A stretch of 64,000 bases of DNA, from the NCBI GenBank assembly GCA_949358305.1, contig OX442315.1:13294427-13358426 (forward strand), read 5' to 3'. The notes beneath the pieces were generated by a model. That model worked only from the letters and a program-made list of their open reading frames with translations, did not search any database and was not told where the DNA came from. Shown here one piece after another: positions 9,309-19,927 of the stretch. The position numbers were made by a program, and so were the translations under genes. Origin of the DNA: Strigamia acuminata (lineage: Eukaryota; Arthropoda; Chilopoda; Geophilomorpha; Linotaeniidae). How positions within the stretch are numbered: position 1 is the stretch's first letter; each line of letters starts with the position of its first letter.

Positions 9309-12113
9309 ATCGACCCGCTACAATCATGGGACGCCCTGCCGTCTACAGTGCCCACCAAGGGCAACATCTTCCGGCTAGCGATGCCAGAGTTTATCCGGCT
9401 AGCCTATCCAGAGGAAGACACCGATGTCTGGGCCCTGAGATTACGCTACTCCCGAGCGATCGAAGAATTCTTTGACCGACCCAGGACGCTGATCGAATGT
9501 TTGCCCAGGCGAATACGAGAAAGGGTGGGGCCACGGATCGATCCCGACTTCGATCCGTCGAGCCCTATTTTTTCAGAGCTACTGCGAGCTCGGTACGGCG
9601 GTACCGAAGCGGACGAGCACACCGGCCTTCGGTGGCGCAACGCCGCAACGCCGGAAGAGCGGAGACGAATCGTCCGCGAGGAAATCGCTCACCTAGAGCG
9701 AACGGCAACCAGTGCCGCGACAAGAACCGTGGAGCGGAATGGTTTCTCGACAGGAGAGATTAGAGAATGGTTGCGAGAAGCCCGCGAAGACCGCCAAGCC
9801 ACACCGTGGGTACCACCCGTTGGCTTCGTCGCCACTCAAGCCGAAATGTGGCAGCTGCATCAAGTCGGTATCCTGCAGAGCGGCACACGAGTCAGGAGGC
9901 TGAAGAGACAGGCCTCAAGCTCAAACGGCGGCCCCGCTCCGAGTAGGCAGGCCCTTTCCACCGAGGAGAGCGGCCCGTCGACGAGCGGGACGCAACCCGA
10001 CCATTCGAACAGTTCCGACCTAAGAATTCAAACGGCCACCCAGTCGGGAGGCCTGCGCTCAGTTGTGATTGTACCCGCCTCATCCAAGGAATTGCGACTA
10101 GATCCAGAGGCCGGAACTTCCAACTCGTGGAGCGACCGGGTCGACGAACAGGAGAGACAAGCGGCTGCCACAGCTGCGCCCTCTCTCTTCCTAGTGCGTA
10201 CCGTCCGGCCGTCGGACGAGGAGTCGACCATGTTCGACCAAGCGGAACCTCCGTACAAAATCCGGAGAGACTCGGTAACCTCTTCGCACGTCGAAACCGC
10301 CAACACCAGGCGCAACCGGAAGAGCAGAGCCCGCCGCAGGCAACGAATGCAAACCCTGCTAACAAAACTCGCCGCCGCCGAGAAAAGGCCGACCGCCGCC
10401 GGTAGTTCGGACTCGCCCAGAGCCGAACCCGCAGCCGTGTCGTCCTCCAATCGGAAGAAGGGACCCGAAGGATGGTGCGAAACCATTGAAGAAAAAATGG
10501 ATTTGGACGAAGGGCCAAAAACGGAACGGCCCATGTCACGAAGAGAACTGGCCGAAGTGCTCACCAACGCCTTTCGCGGATTCTCTGCGAACCGGCCAAC
10601 GCCCTCTACGGACCAAACCGCGCTCGCGCCATCCGCACCAACCTTCCATCCGGTCCAACCAAGCTGGCCGCTTCTCCTCGAGGCCCCACCACCAGCCATA
10701 ACTCGATGGACGCCCCCTGGAAACATGCGACCAGGCGAGGCGTTCCTAGAATACGTCCCGCACCGACCACCAGGACTGGCTCCCCCGCCAGTTCCTCCGC
10801 CGACTCAGGCACCGAGGCCGGCTCGTGACGCCATGTGGTACGAAGAGAAAGAGCGGGATGCCCGAAATCGACGAGAGGCAGCGAATCCCACCTTGGGAGA
10901 ACTACAAGCCCACCAGGCTGAATGTGAGCACCCCGCTACCGCCGAACGAGCCTTGACGCAGGCTGACGCCGCTCAGACGGAGCACATCAATTGGGCGATA
11001 GCCCAAATGCGCAAACTATCCGCCGCGTTTTCGGCAGATCCAAACCGCGCCCTGCCGGTCAGCCGGAGCAGCTTAAACGCCGAGGTAACACGCGTGATGT
11101 CCGAAATCCTGTCTCCCGCCCTCTTCCTGGACGGCCGACAGTCGATGGCCGCCTGGACCATAATCGACAGGGAGGGCGTCTTTCTAAACAGGGCCCTCTA
11201 CCAACTTTGGGCCGAGTTTACGCCAGCCGCGGCCGACCTCCGGTTCGAGCTAGCCCGCTCCATGGAAAACCCGAGTTTCCAGTTCGCGAAGATGCGTTCG
11301 ATGGCGTTCCGCTACAAAAACCCAGGGGTCCACCCGACGTTGTTACGAAAGGTCGCCGAAGAGGCGCCCGCTAAGGAAGAGGCCGTCCGCCCCATCGTGG
11401 TGGCCGAGACGGTTCCTCCCGAGCCTGCCGTCCGGAGTTATATCCCGACTCCAAAGCCGGTATTCCCGAAGGAACGAAGGACGAATAAGCGACCGAAGCT
11501 GGTCCCGAAGCGATCGCGCAAGGGGCCCCAAACTCCACCGCTGCCATCGCCCTCGCCGCCTTCTACGAGCATGGACGCCCTGTCCATAGAGGAGAACACT
11601 CCACCACTGGAGATTCCACTACCGCCGTCTCCCCCGCCACTACCTACGCCGGCACCTGCGCCGACCCAGCTCTATCTACGACTGGAAGTAGAATATCCGA
11701 ATTTACAGATGTCGGAGACTACGCGCCGAGCGTTATTGGCCACTCACCGCCAAGGTGAATCGTTCCTGCAATGGATGGCGAAGGAAATCAGGTTGACCAA
11801 CGACCCGATCCTCCATCAACGACTCCAGCGGGCTCACCGAGAGCCCCTCACACCGCCGGAATCGCATCGGATGCGTCGATGTCCCGGCCGCTTCCCCGCT
11901 TCGACCCAAATCTGGGTACATGAAAGAAGAAGCAGCACGGACGGACCTCCCGGCCACGCTCAATTCTTCATTAACGAATCGGAGAATCCGACGAATCTGA
12001 CCACGTCGCTGCCAGATGGCCTTCCTCCGCCACCGCCAGCCGTTAATCTCCCAATCCTACGTCCCCGTGGAGGGAAGTTGCCCGCTATTGCGCTGAGGGA
12101 CCAGATAGGGTAA
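9291..12113 (+). CDS. Third ORF of the gypsy element, unknown protein
   Basis: The 940-codon frame fills the position of env in retroviruses. I see no signal peptide, transmembrane segment or furin-like site, so it is not an obvious envelope. The N-terminal 120 residues look globular (LQSWDALPS, DVWALRLRYSRAIEEFF). A basic segment (TRRNRKSRARRRQRMQ) lies near residue 345, and two proline-rich tracts near residues 495-510 and 750-795. The segment RRELAEVLTNAFRGF weakly resembles the Gag segment MAELGRALLNSFRKEG, so a Gag-related origin is conceivable. The annotated ATG lies just before a possible splice acceptor, so the true N-terminus may come from the exon at 8649-8765, with ORF3 starting at 9309. 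Function unknown. Confidence 0.65.
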   Translation: MYLMLQIDPLQSWDALPSTVPTKGNIFRLAMPEFIRLAYPEEDTDVWALRLRYSRAIEEFFDRPRTLIECLPRRIRERVGPRIDPDFDPSSPIFSELLRARYGGTEADEHTGLRWRNAATPEERRRIVREEIAHLERTATSAATRTVERNGFSTGEIREWLREAREDRQATPWVPPVGFVATQAEMWQLHQVGILQSGTRVRRLKRQASSSNGGPAPSRQALSTEESGPSTSGTQPDHSNSSDLRIQTATQSGGLRSVVIVPASSKELRLDPEAGTSNSWSDRVDEQERQAAATAAPSLFLVRTVRPSDEESTMFDQAEPPYKIRRDSVTSSHVETANTRRNRKSRARRRQRMQTLLTKLAAAEKRPTAAGSSDSPRAEPAAVSSSNRKKGPEGWCETIEEKMDLDEGPKTERPMSRRELAEVLTNAFRGFSANRPTPSTDQTALAPSAPTFHPVQPSWPLLLEAPPPAITRWTPPGNMRPGEAFLEYVPHRPPGLAPPPVPPPTQAPRPARDAMWYEEKERDARNRREAANPTLGELQAHQAECEHPATAERALTQADAAQTEHINWAIAQMRKLSAAFSADPNRALPVSRSSLNAEVTRVMSEILSPALFLDGRQSMAAWTIIDREGVFLNRALYQLWAEFTPAAADLRFELARSMENPSFQFAKMRSMAFRYKNPGVHPTLLRKVAEEAPAKEEAVRPIVVAETVPPEPAVRSYIPTPKPVFPKERRTNKRPKLVPKRSRKGPQTPPLPSPSPPSTSMDALSIEENTPPLEIPLPPSPPPLPTPAPAPTQLYLRLEVEYPNLQMSETTRRALLATHRQGESFLQWMAKEIRLTNDPILHQRLQRAHREPLTPPESHRMRRCPGRFPASTQIWVHERRSSTDGPPGHAQFFINESENPTNLTTSLPDGLPPPPPAVNLPILRPRGGKLPAIALRDQIG

Positions 12114-12137
12114 TCGCCCCGATCGATGATCGAAGCT

Positions 12138-12147
12138 GGGAGAGGGA
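12138..12147 (+). other. Polypurine tract of the gypsy element
   Basis: GGGAGAGGGA lies 2 nt before the 3' LTR, the position of the plus-strand primer of LTR elements. Confidence 0.75.
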
Positions 12148-12149
12148 CG

Positions 12150-12967
12150 TGTGGTGACCCCGCGGGTGGTCGTCCCTCCAGTGGACGCCATCCGCATGAG
12201 TCACTAGGAAAGGTCAGTTCCCTCGCGTTGGCTCCGCCTTCCCCCCCTGGGAAGCGCGTGCCCCGAGGGGGTGAGGTGATGCGTGGACGGCCCCCATTGG
12301 CCGAGCCAGGCCCCTCACCCTGGCCTATATCAGGTAGAGTTTCGCGCCCTACAAACAGAACTTACACAAACGACACCAAGAACACAGCAACTACCTCACC
12401 GTCAGGCCAACTCCACCAAAAGTTAGGATTGATAGAGGACCGCTGATTCCAGTGCAACTGTAACTCTCACGAATTTACACTGTGTGTTATTTCCCCGCGA
12501 AAGCAGGAAAATAACCCTTGTGGATTCACACGAAATAATCGACCCACGATTATTTCCATTGCGAAGTGTCCGAGTGCCCTGTAAGAAACTCCCAGTTTCT
12601 GGACGGAGCCTTGCGACGCTAAAAACCAACCCTAGACAACAGGCACGGATAGAAGACTCGAAAGAGCATTCCACCGCGTCCGTGAACGACGAATCCGTGA
12701 CGAATTTACGACAACTCGAGACGCCGCCTTTGTTCCGCCGACCACGCGGAACCGACGACGCCATCTTGAGAAATCCTTTGTTCGACTCTGACCAAGTCGA
12801 CTCGAGTTTTATACTGAGTGTATTTTAAGGCTTACGCCTATTGAATAAACCTATTTGTTCATTTAAATATACTTAGTATTCATTTGGGTAATTTACATAT
12901 TTAGTAGAATCACAGGTAAAGTAATACACGTTAGCTCATTAAACCTATCACCAGGTAGGACGCGACA
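12150..12967 (+). repeat. 3' LTR of the gypsy element (818 bp)
   Basis: This copy matches the 5' LTR base for base by eye. It is followed by the target duplication ATGT at 12968-12971. Confidence 0.95.
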
Positions 12968-12993
12968 ATGTATACAAATTAAAATTAAATATA

Positions 12994-13411
12994 CAGGGTG
13001 TTTCGATTAAGACGTTACAGTCAATTTCCAGAATACTGTAAGTATATGCTTTTTCAAAAAACCAAGCAGACTAGCCTATAGCAAAGTAGGGATGACGAAT
13101 CCAATAGTGTAATAGTCCAATAGTGTAAATTTTATGCCAGACATGCAACAATGCACTTTTCATTCGCTAACCCGTTAACTGGTCGAGATAGAGCAAAATA
13201 TCCGATCACAAAGTTGTAGAGCACCATCAAATTAGTACAATCCAACTTATCTTAGTCACCTTAAGTTAAATGTTTTTATTTTAAAACTAAAATTTGATTA
13301 CACCATTGGATTCGTCATGTCTACTTTGCTGGAGGCTAGTCTATTTGGTTTTTTGAAAAAGCAGATACTTATTCTGGAAATTGACTGTAATGTCTTAAAC
13401 GAAACACCCTG
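12994..13411. mobile_element. Non-autonomous Tc1/mariner-like inverted-repeat element
   Basis: Long inverted repeats start CAGGGTGTTTCG at 12994 and end with its complement at 13411, pairing about 110 nt on each side with some differences. Both ends abut TA (12992-12993 and 13412-13413), the Tc1/mariner target. There is no transposase ORF, so it is a MITE of 418 bp. Confidence 0.8.
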
Positions 13412-13414
13412 TAG

Positions 13415-13948
13415 ATTAATCACTAGTTGTGGGCAGTGTTGTTTAATTAGCGTTTCTTGTATAGTTTTGTGTTTAGTTTTTGACGATCCGAGCTTCTGTT
13501 CTCGAGATATTTGAGATTTTCATCAATGAAAGGATAAGATATCCTCCAGCATGAAAGTGTGTGTATATTTTTTGGCGCACCCTAATGATTAGTGCAATCA
13601 ACCATGGTGAATTGGGACAAAAATTGATGAAAAGCGCAAAAATTACTGGAAAAAAATGTAAATTTCCAAACATTTCCAAGTTGGAAATTTATATTGAAAA
13701 TTTGAATTTTGGGAGTGTTGAGAAAAAACTTATTTTCAATTGATTGTAAATCTAATTTCCAAAATTTTAAAATCCATCTGCTTTTATATTTAGAATTCTT
13801 TACGAGTGAGTAAATCTGCTTTTTTTTCCACTAGTGTATCTTGAGAACAGAAACTCAGATTGTCAAAACTAAACAGCAAAAGAAAGAACGGAAATAACTA
13901 CCACCAGAAACATTAATTAAACAACACTGCCCACAACTAATGATTAAT
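13415..13948. mobile_element. Inverted-repeat element, possibly hAT-related
   Basis: Left arm 13415-13449 and right arm 13914-13948 are near-perfect inverted copies containing TAGTTGTGGGCAGTGTTG. Imperfect similarity continues for roughly 100 nt inward, including a shared inverted GTTTAGTTTT and CTGTTCTC. There is no transposase ORF. The target duplication is unclear because its left end lies against the neighbouring MITE. Confidence 0.55.
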
Positions 13949-14397
13949 GTATATTTAATTTAAATGTATATACATTTTCAGATTCATTCAGTACAAGTAT
14001 ACAGTATATTAATATTATGATTTCATTAATATTAAAACAGTAATGTATTTATTTAAAAAGTATACCGGTACCTTGAAAAGCATTGTCGTCAATTGAAGAT
14101 AGGCCGGTAGTTGTTATGAAAATATCCTGGAATGTATGAGAGCCAAATACTTGGGCTGGAATTGATTTGAATTGCATTGCATTGCATTCGCGATTACAAT
14201 AGATTCATGATTTTGGCCTGCCAATCCACCAACGTTGTTTTTTTAGTGAAATACCATCGGAATCAAAACTAAAATACGAGGAACGTTGGTCCATTGACAT
14301 GATGCAATAGAATGGAAGGGTTCCTTCTACATACTCCATGCTTTAACTTCAGACCCAATATGTCCAAGAAAAAAGAGACAACAGACGATGAAAACTG

Positions 14398-15690
14398 CAC
14401 ACCAGATTGTTGGGTTTTGGCCTTTAATCGTTGTCTAGGGGTTGGAATCTCCATCTACCCATGTGTGGCAGTGCTGTTACGCACGCAACACCGGCAACCG
14501 TCCCGTCACACACAGGGCACAAACCCCATGGGTGACGTGATCGGTTACCAACAAACATTCTATCGTACTTATCTGTACGATCCATGTGACCACTCGTGGA
14601 GGCTGCAACAGGCTCCAAGCTGTGGTGACCTCAAATATTCCTATTTGAGTAGGCACCATATTTCCATGTTGTCTTAAAACTAAAGCAAACATTGCTTTAT
14701 GTTCCGTTTCAACGTAAGTTGAAGCGAAACATATAAAACTCGAATTAAATAACAAGACACAATATTACCTAAATAATACTGTGTTTTGCAGCAAGTTTGG
14801 CCCAGCAACAGCGTCAACCAATCACGCTGCAGCGTGCATTGCTTTGATGATGCTGCTAGGCGTGTGCCTGGGCGGAGCATCCCCTCCTCTGGCGCGTGGC
14901 TGGCTCAATTGTTGCACACGACCCGAAGGCGGCCGTGTGTGATCTTTGTGCAACTCGTCATCTGCGCAGCTTTACTGAGCAGATTCGGGACTGAGCCAAA
15001 CGGTTTTGGCCCACTCTTCCCACACTCTTGATTCTGCTTCCAAACCTTTCACAACCGTGTCAAACTTATGCCCAAACTCGCTAAGTGTGATCTGTGATAT
15101 TGGACGAATTGAGTTTCATTGCTGGTCTGTACCAACTGTACGGAATAGCGCTTTTCTGCTTGAATTACTACGAGTAATTTAAGCCATTTTTTGTGTGGAA
15201 TTGACATTGAGCTTGCTTTGTCAATTTGAAGGCTTTGTTTCGAGTTTAACTCCACAAGGCGAACTGTGTGAAGACGGATTGTTACGTCGAGCTTGCTTTG
15301 TAATAATCGAACCGCTGTGTGCAAGACGTATTCTCGTGTTGAGCGTGCTCCACGGGAATTATAGTATATTTAGAGACGTATTTTGGCATCGAGTTTACTC
15401 TGCCAAAATCTCGCGCTCACACGACGCCATCGACGCCATCTTGGAGCCGACCGTTAACCGTGAGTGTATATTGAAGAAGAAGAAGCCAGATCGACCCCAA
15501 ACATTATTTCGAATATATCTCCGCTTGTATTTTAAGAACAATTAAAGCAATCTTAAAATTATTCCTTTACTTCTCTGTGTAAAATCATTCCCCTAGACAA
15601 CCATTCAGCCACAGAGTAGAAGACCTGTACGGCATCTCAACGATGATTACTTGATAAGTTTACCCAATTTATTAAGTAAAAACCGGGATC
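14398..15690. repeat. Inserted LTR-like sequence in intron 1 of LRR copy A
   Basis: Paralogous LRR copies continue past AAAACTGCA with a pyrimidine-rich intron end, whereas here the sequence diverges at about 14398. At 15434-15443 it carries CGCCATCTTG in an ACGACGCCATC context like the gypsy-type LTRs, and an A/T-rich 3' part follows. Ends and target duplication could not be fixed. No credible ORF. Confidence 0.3.
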
Positions 15691-16282
15691 GCCGCAAAGC
15701 CATGTCACTGAGCTTTACAGTGGTGAATGGTGAGAGGAGCAGAGTAGAAACAGGCTCGGTTACCTTTGCCAGCGTCAGTACTGTAAAAGCTCACACTTTT
15801 CTCTCCCTACCGCACGTTATTCCTCTCTGCTCTGTCTCTCTCTCACCGCACCACTCAGCTCCCTCCTTCCCTAGCTGGGCCAGTCCACTCCGCGAAGGGG
15901 GACGGCCTAAGGGCCACCGGGCAGTGTGTGGAGTGATGCAGGTCACCGTGGGTGGCCAAGCGGTCACAGTCCGTTCACTTGTTCAATTTCAAATCCAAAA
16001 GCAGTTTCTCTCGCTTTTGTAATATTGTGCAATAAAACAGGTTTTATTTACTTTATTTATTCATTACACTTGGATAACCTAATGACAATTTGTGTAGTCA
16101 CTAACTTGTAAGTTCACTTATCAATGGCTTACTATAGTTATACAGCATACTGTGTTTGAGTGCACTTTAGTGGCGTAATTATGTAATACTCACTTCACAC
16201 TTTATACATACTCTATGCTTTATATCTGCGCTGCGCTCAACTAAAGCGCATTCATTTGAGGGATCCAAAACCAAATTTGACA
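15691..16282. other. Spacer, partly repeated elsewhere
   Basis: No gene is seen. From about 16130 the sequence (TACAGCATACYGTGTTTRAGTG onward) recurs at about 36122, so it belongs to the duplicated LRR-gene flanks. Confidence 0.5.
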
Positions 16283-16400
16283 TAAATTCATGTAATATTG
16301 ACCAAAATTCATGTAATATTAACCAAAATTCATGTAATATTAACCAAAATCCATGCAATATTAATTAAAATCCATGTGATGTTCGAAAAAATCCGTGTAT
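16283..16400. repeat. Short tandem repeat, unit about 21 bp
   Basis: Five imperfect units of ATTCATGTAATATTAACCAAA type lie in tandem. A decayed version occurs at 36240-36320 in the duplicated flank. Confidence 0.7.
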
Positions 16401-16589
16401 TGTCACAGAAATGCCCGAAAATTCACAGAAATCACCCCTCACCACAAAACGTCACAAAGTGAAGAACTTCTACTTACACTTTGTGTGTAAGGTAATACTC
16501 GTGAATGAACTTATAAGTATGGACGTCTCCAATGCTACTACAGCTGAACCTCGTTCTTATAACGAACCGCGATATAAGGAATACTTAAA

Positions 16590-17200
16590 AATGGCTTAGT
16601 TGAGTGGTTGGTCATAGAACACTACGTTAAAAAATTTTGATGTACAGTACAAACTCTCGTTATAACAAACTGATTTCTCGGGTCTTTTGCGATTCGTTAT
16701 AACACGGCGCAACTGTATGTTGTTGTCATTTTGATTGCTATTTGATTCGTTTACTATTACTATTGAATTATGTTACGTGGTAGGCGTCAAACCAAATTAC
16801 TTCTCGATCTCTGAACAATTCTCCTTTCCCCACCTAAGCAGATAGTTTTTAAATTTTCCTAACAACTCCAAAGATAACGACATATGAGTAAGGAACAATA
16901 AAAGTAAATTATTTACGTACGTTTTGTGATCATGGTGGTTTGGATTTCAAGGTTGTGTTGTATTTATTAAAGTAACTAATTGGCAGCAGTTAGAAATTTT
17001 TCACCAGGCGTCTCATGAAAAACTGATAAATGGATCTAGTCTTACTAACCTATTCTTTATTGTTTGATTTTGCAGATGAAAAATATGATTTTAATTTGCT
17101 GGATAACGATAAGAATTGTGTAACATTGATAATAATTTTTTTCATATTAGACCAAAAAATAATATAATAATATATTAAATAATATAATGTAATACAAAAA
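16590..17200. repeat. Duplicated block containing the LRR first exon and upstream region
   Basis: This block, from GAGTGGTTGGTCATAGAACAC through the first exon to TTTGCAGATRAAAAATATGA and an A/T-rich tail, recurs at about 33980-34580, 35585-36120 and 41060-41670. More diverged forms are at 44210-44420, 58950-59240 and 62010-62260. It carries the LRR promoter and 5' untranslated region on the minus strand. Confidence 0.8.
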
Positions 17201-17679
17201 AGGGGCAGGTTGTGTGTCCAAAACGTTTATAAAATTATTTTCTTCAAATGATGTAACAACTTAATGTACTGATGTGTTTACAATGAAGCTTTGTGAAAAC
17301 CAGCGAGTTTTAGAAGTGTGGGGTCGCGCATCAGAGTTGTCGTCATTGTAAGGAGAGCAACAGGATGTTTACCTCCTTCGAAAAAGATAAGATACGGTAT
17401 TTCCTAGATATCATTGGTTCTGTCGCGGCACGGTAATATAACGGTGTACCCTTAAATATGGCAATACGTGTGTTAAATTTATCCATTTGTATTTGCGCTT
17501 TTTTATTCAATTGAAAGTTTAATTTGCTACTGGATTACAACAAATTTACACATCGCATTTAAAAGCAAAGCAGAATTTAAGATTTGATTACTGTATTTTA
17601 TTTTACAAGACTAATTTGTGTAAACAAAACAACTAAAATTTCCAAACAGATTAAGCATGGTCATCAAGTTGACACACCA
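17201..17679. other. Spacer downstream of LRR copy B
   Basis: No gene is seen. The part from about 17500 (GCTACTGGATTACAACAAATTTACACATC) matches the 3' flanks of copies C and D at about 32150 and 37800. Confidence 0.5.
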
Positions 17680-17681
17680 TA

Positions 17682-17954
17682 CCGTAAAGCTTCAAATAGG
17701 CGCCGGGTTAATTTAACAGTCCGGGTCTGTTTAATCGCCGGGGGTCACGGGCCAAAAAAGGCAATAAGAGCCGGAGATTAGAAATGTTACCAATTATTTA
17801 AAAAAATTAAATTAAAAATTAAATTTAGTGATTTGACAAAAAAATCACCTATCTTTTAAAGAAAAATTGCTGATTTTCTCAAGACCCGCCGGGCCCGAAT
17901 AAGCGCCGGGGTTCCAATAGGCATCGGGGTGGTCATTTATTTGAAGCTTTACTG
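17682..17954. mobile_element. MITE with TA target duplication
   Basis: The ends are CCGTAAAGCTTCAAATA and the complement of CAGTAAAGCTTCAAATA, flanked by TA (17680-17681, 17955-17956). Inside are GC-rich blocks (GGCGCCGGG, GCGCCGGGG). The related flanks at 32270 and 37965 lack the insert, confirming it. No ORF. Confidence 0.8.
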
Positions 17955-18927
17955 TATTTGATCATTCGAACTAAAGTCTACTGTCTAAATTCTGAAATTT
18001 TAGAATTGAACAGTAATACCAAAAAACTGACCACTAATAAAGTTTCATAACGAAATAATGACATTGTGCTGGCAATTTGTCCCGTTGGCTTACTAGTAGT
18101 ATCAGCTGGACACATTTGCTGAAGATCAGACTTCGCCACTTCCTTGTCGGTGCCATTACACAGAAAAAATTCTACTCTATCCACGTACCATGGCTTTTCC
18201 AGCAATCAACAATTCGATAAATCACTACAGTTCCCTGGATTTCCTGCGCAAGTAAAATAAATTAAAAAGATTGTTAAAAATTAAACGAATGGATAACAAT
18301 GAATCCACATTTGTTACACCTGAGAGGCTAATCGTTTTCGACATAGATTCGTAAGCCATTTGGTCGAATAATGGTCTGAATGCATTCTCCGACAGTGTGG
18401 TCAGGTGATTGTATCCTAAGTATAGATGCCGTAGATTGATTCCGTTGAAAGCATTTTTGCTTATCTGTGCAATAAAAAAGTGACATTGATATTAGAATGT
18501 GTTGATTTTAGATGGAGGAGTAACTCATCGATTGTAATAGATTTAGCAAACTTTTATTCGCACACGATACCGTACGACACAAACGCGCTAACGCTACCAA
18601 ACCGGAAGTCCCGTCATCGGTGCTTCGCCAGCAAGATTATACCCAACTCCTCCTGGCCGTGGAGACCCTTATACGGGATTTGAAATACACTTGGCCAGGT
18701 GACACTAAAGATAACCACACAATGCACCTTTTGTTTTGATGGAAACATACTTTTGAAATTCGATTCTTGACGAGAGAAATAGTAACGGTTGTTTTTGTCT
18801 CTCCAAAATTAAATATCTCGTCTATTGTGGTCAACTTGTTTCCACTCAAATCGATGGAACTGATGTTTGGCAACTTGTGGAAGGCGTTATTCTTAATTGA
18901 AGTAATTTCGTTAGAGTTCAACCGAAT

Positions 18928-19867
18928 TGTTGCTGTCATGATGGTTGAGCGATGGCTGATCGTATAGTGGTGAAAAATTACGAGTGGCTTGGGATCCAAA
19001 ATCGAGACAACATCCAGCTGGGCCAACAACGCACCGGTGGGAAAGCGAGTTGTTTTACTCCTCGAGCATAATAAAAGCAGCAGCGATATAAAAAAGGTGT
19101 TTAATCATCCATTTTCTTTGTAACAAGCAGAGAGCACACTCACAACAATCTTGTGTGCTCCTGAACAATCAACTAAATAGAGAAGAATTCAGAAAAGCTC
19201 TCATGAACTTCCATACATCAGTATTTTTAACCAAACAGATAGACACTATAGGCTACCGTATAAGGTGCACAGAAATTCCAAAGAGAATTACACAAGAGAA
19301 ACTACAGATAACTTAAAATGAAGTGATTCATAATGACCACAAAAGGTATTTTAAATTAACAGTTAACTCAACAGATAACAGGAATGTTTTAATCCTTTTA
19401 AAACATCCTCAAAGCATTTGGAAATGAAGCCAGCCAATAGGAAAGCATCACTCCATTACAACCGGTACTAATTAGACAAATGAATAGTTAAAAACTCAAA
19501 TCTAAGTAAAAACTTTTGTAATCAGTTCCAATATTTTCTTATTAATAACAAATTAATTATCCAATACTAAAACCCTTGGTATTTGTCTAATTTCAAATGC
19601 AAACAATCATCAGGACTGTATCACACCAAAATGGCTTCCTCAATTAATACAAATTAATTGGTTAGTTAATTATAAAATTAACTCATGAGGAAAACCTGAG
19701 AGACTTAAAGAATCACTGGGATTGCAACTGGACTGTGTCAGATAAGAGCCCTTTTTAAATCTAATTTAAGATTGTAAATTAAAAACAATGAATTTTATTT
19801 TCTAGGAACTAATGATTTAACGTCCAGACAAGTGACTGGCTCATGACACTCCATGTTGCTGGAAACA
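18928..19867 (-). repeat. 3' LTR of BEL1 (element orientation)
   Basis: This is a direct copy of 26142-27081. It contains TGATCGTATAGTGGT (+ strand) at 18957-18971, the same as in the other LTR. Confidence 0.95.
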
Positions 19868-19927
19868 GCGTTCCCGCGTAACAGATGCTTTCTACAGCTT
19901 TCACTTAACGAGAACACTTAGCATCGT

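Larger units (their letters stand above)
127..12967 (+). mobile_element. Complete Ty3/gypsy LTR retrotransposon
   Basis: A 12,841-bp element runs between two LTRs that look identical, and it carries gag-like, pol and third ORFs, all on the + strand. It starts TGTGGTGACC and each LTR ends GCGACA. It is flanked by the 4-bp direct repeat ATGT (123-126 and 12968-12971), which fits a target-site duplication. The pol order protease, RT, RNase H, integrase is that of Ty3/gypsy (Metaviridae), not copia or BEL. No LTR difference was found by eye, so the insertion looks recent, yet gag contains a stop and a frame change. The third ORF and an apparent intron between pol and that ORF are unusual. Confidence 0.95.
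14072..16933 (-). pseudogene. LRR gene copy A, 5' part only
   Basis: Exon 1 is the 13-nt ATGATCACAAAAC at 16921-16933, preceded by a good start context (CCACC) and followed by donor GTACGT. Exon 2 is 14072-14394, starting after a TGCAG acceptor. It is 323 nt long where intact copies give lengths equal to a multiple of 3 (315, 324, 339), so it is frameshifted and hits a stop soon after the signal peptide. The intron holds inserted LTR-like sequence (about 14398-15690). No exons 3-5 follow toward lower coordinates; the space is occupied by inverted-repeat elements and the gypsy element. Confidence 0.7.

Noticed and set aside
9291-12113. Retroviral envelope gene
   Set aside because: No signal peptide, transmembrane helix or cleavage site; the content is proline-rich and basic instead.
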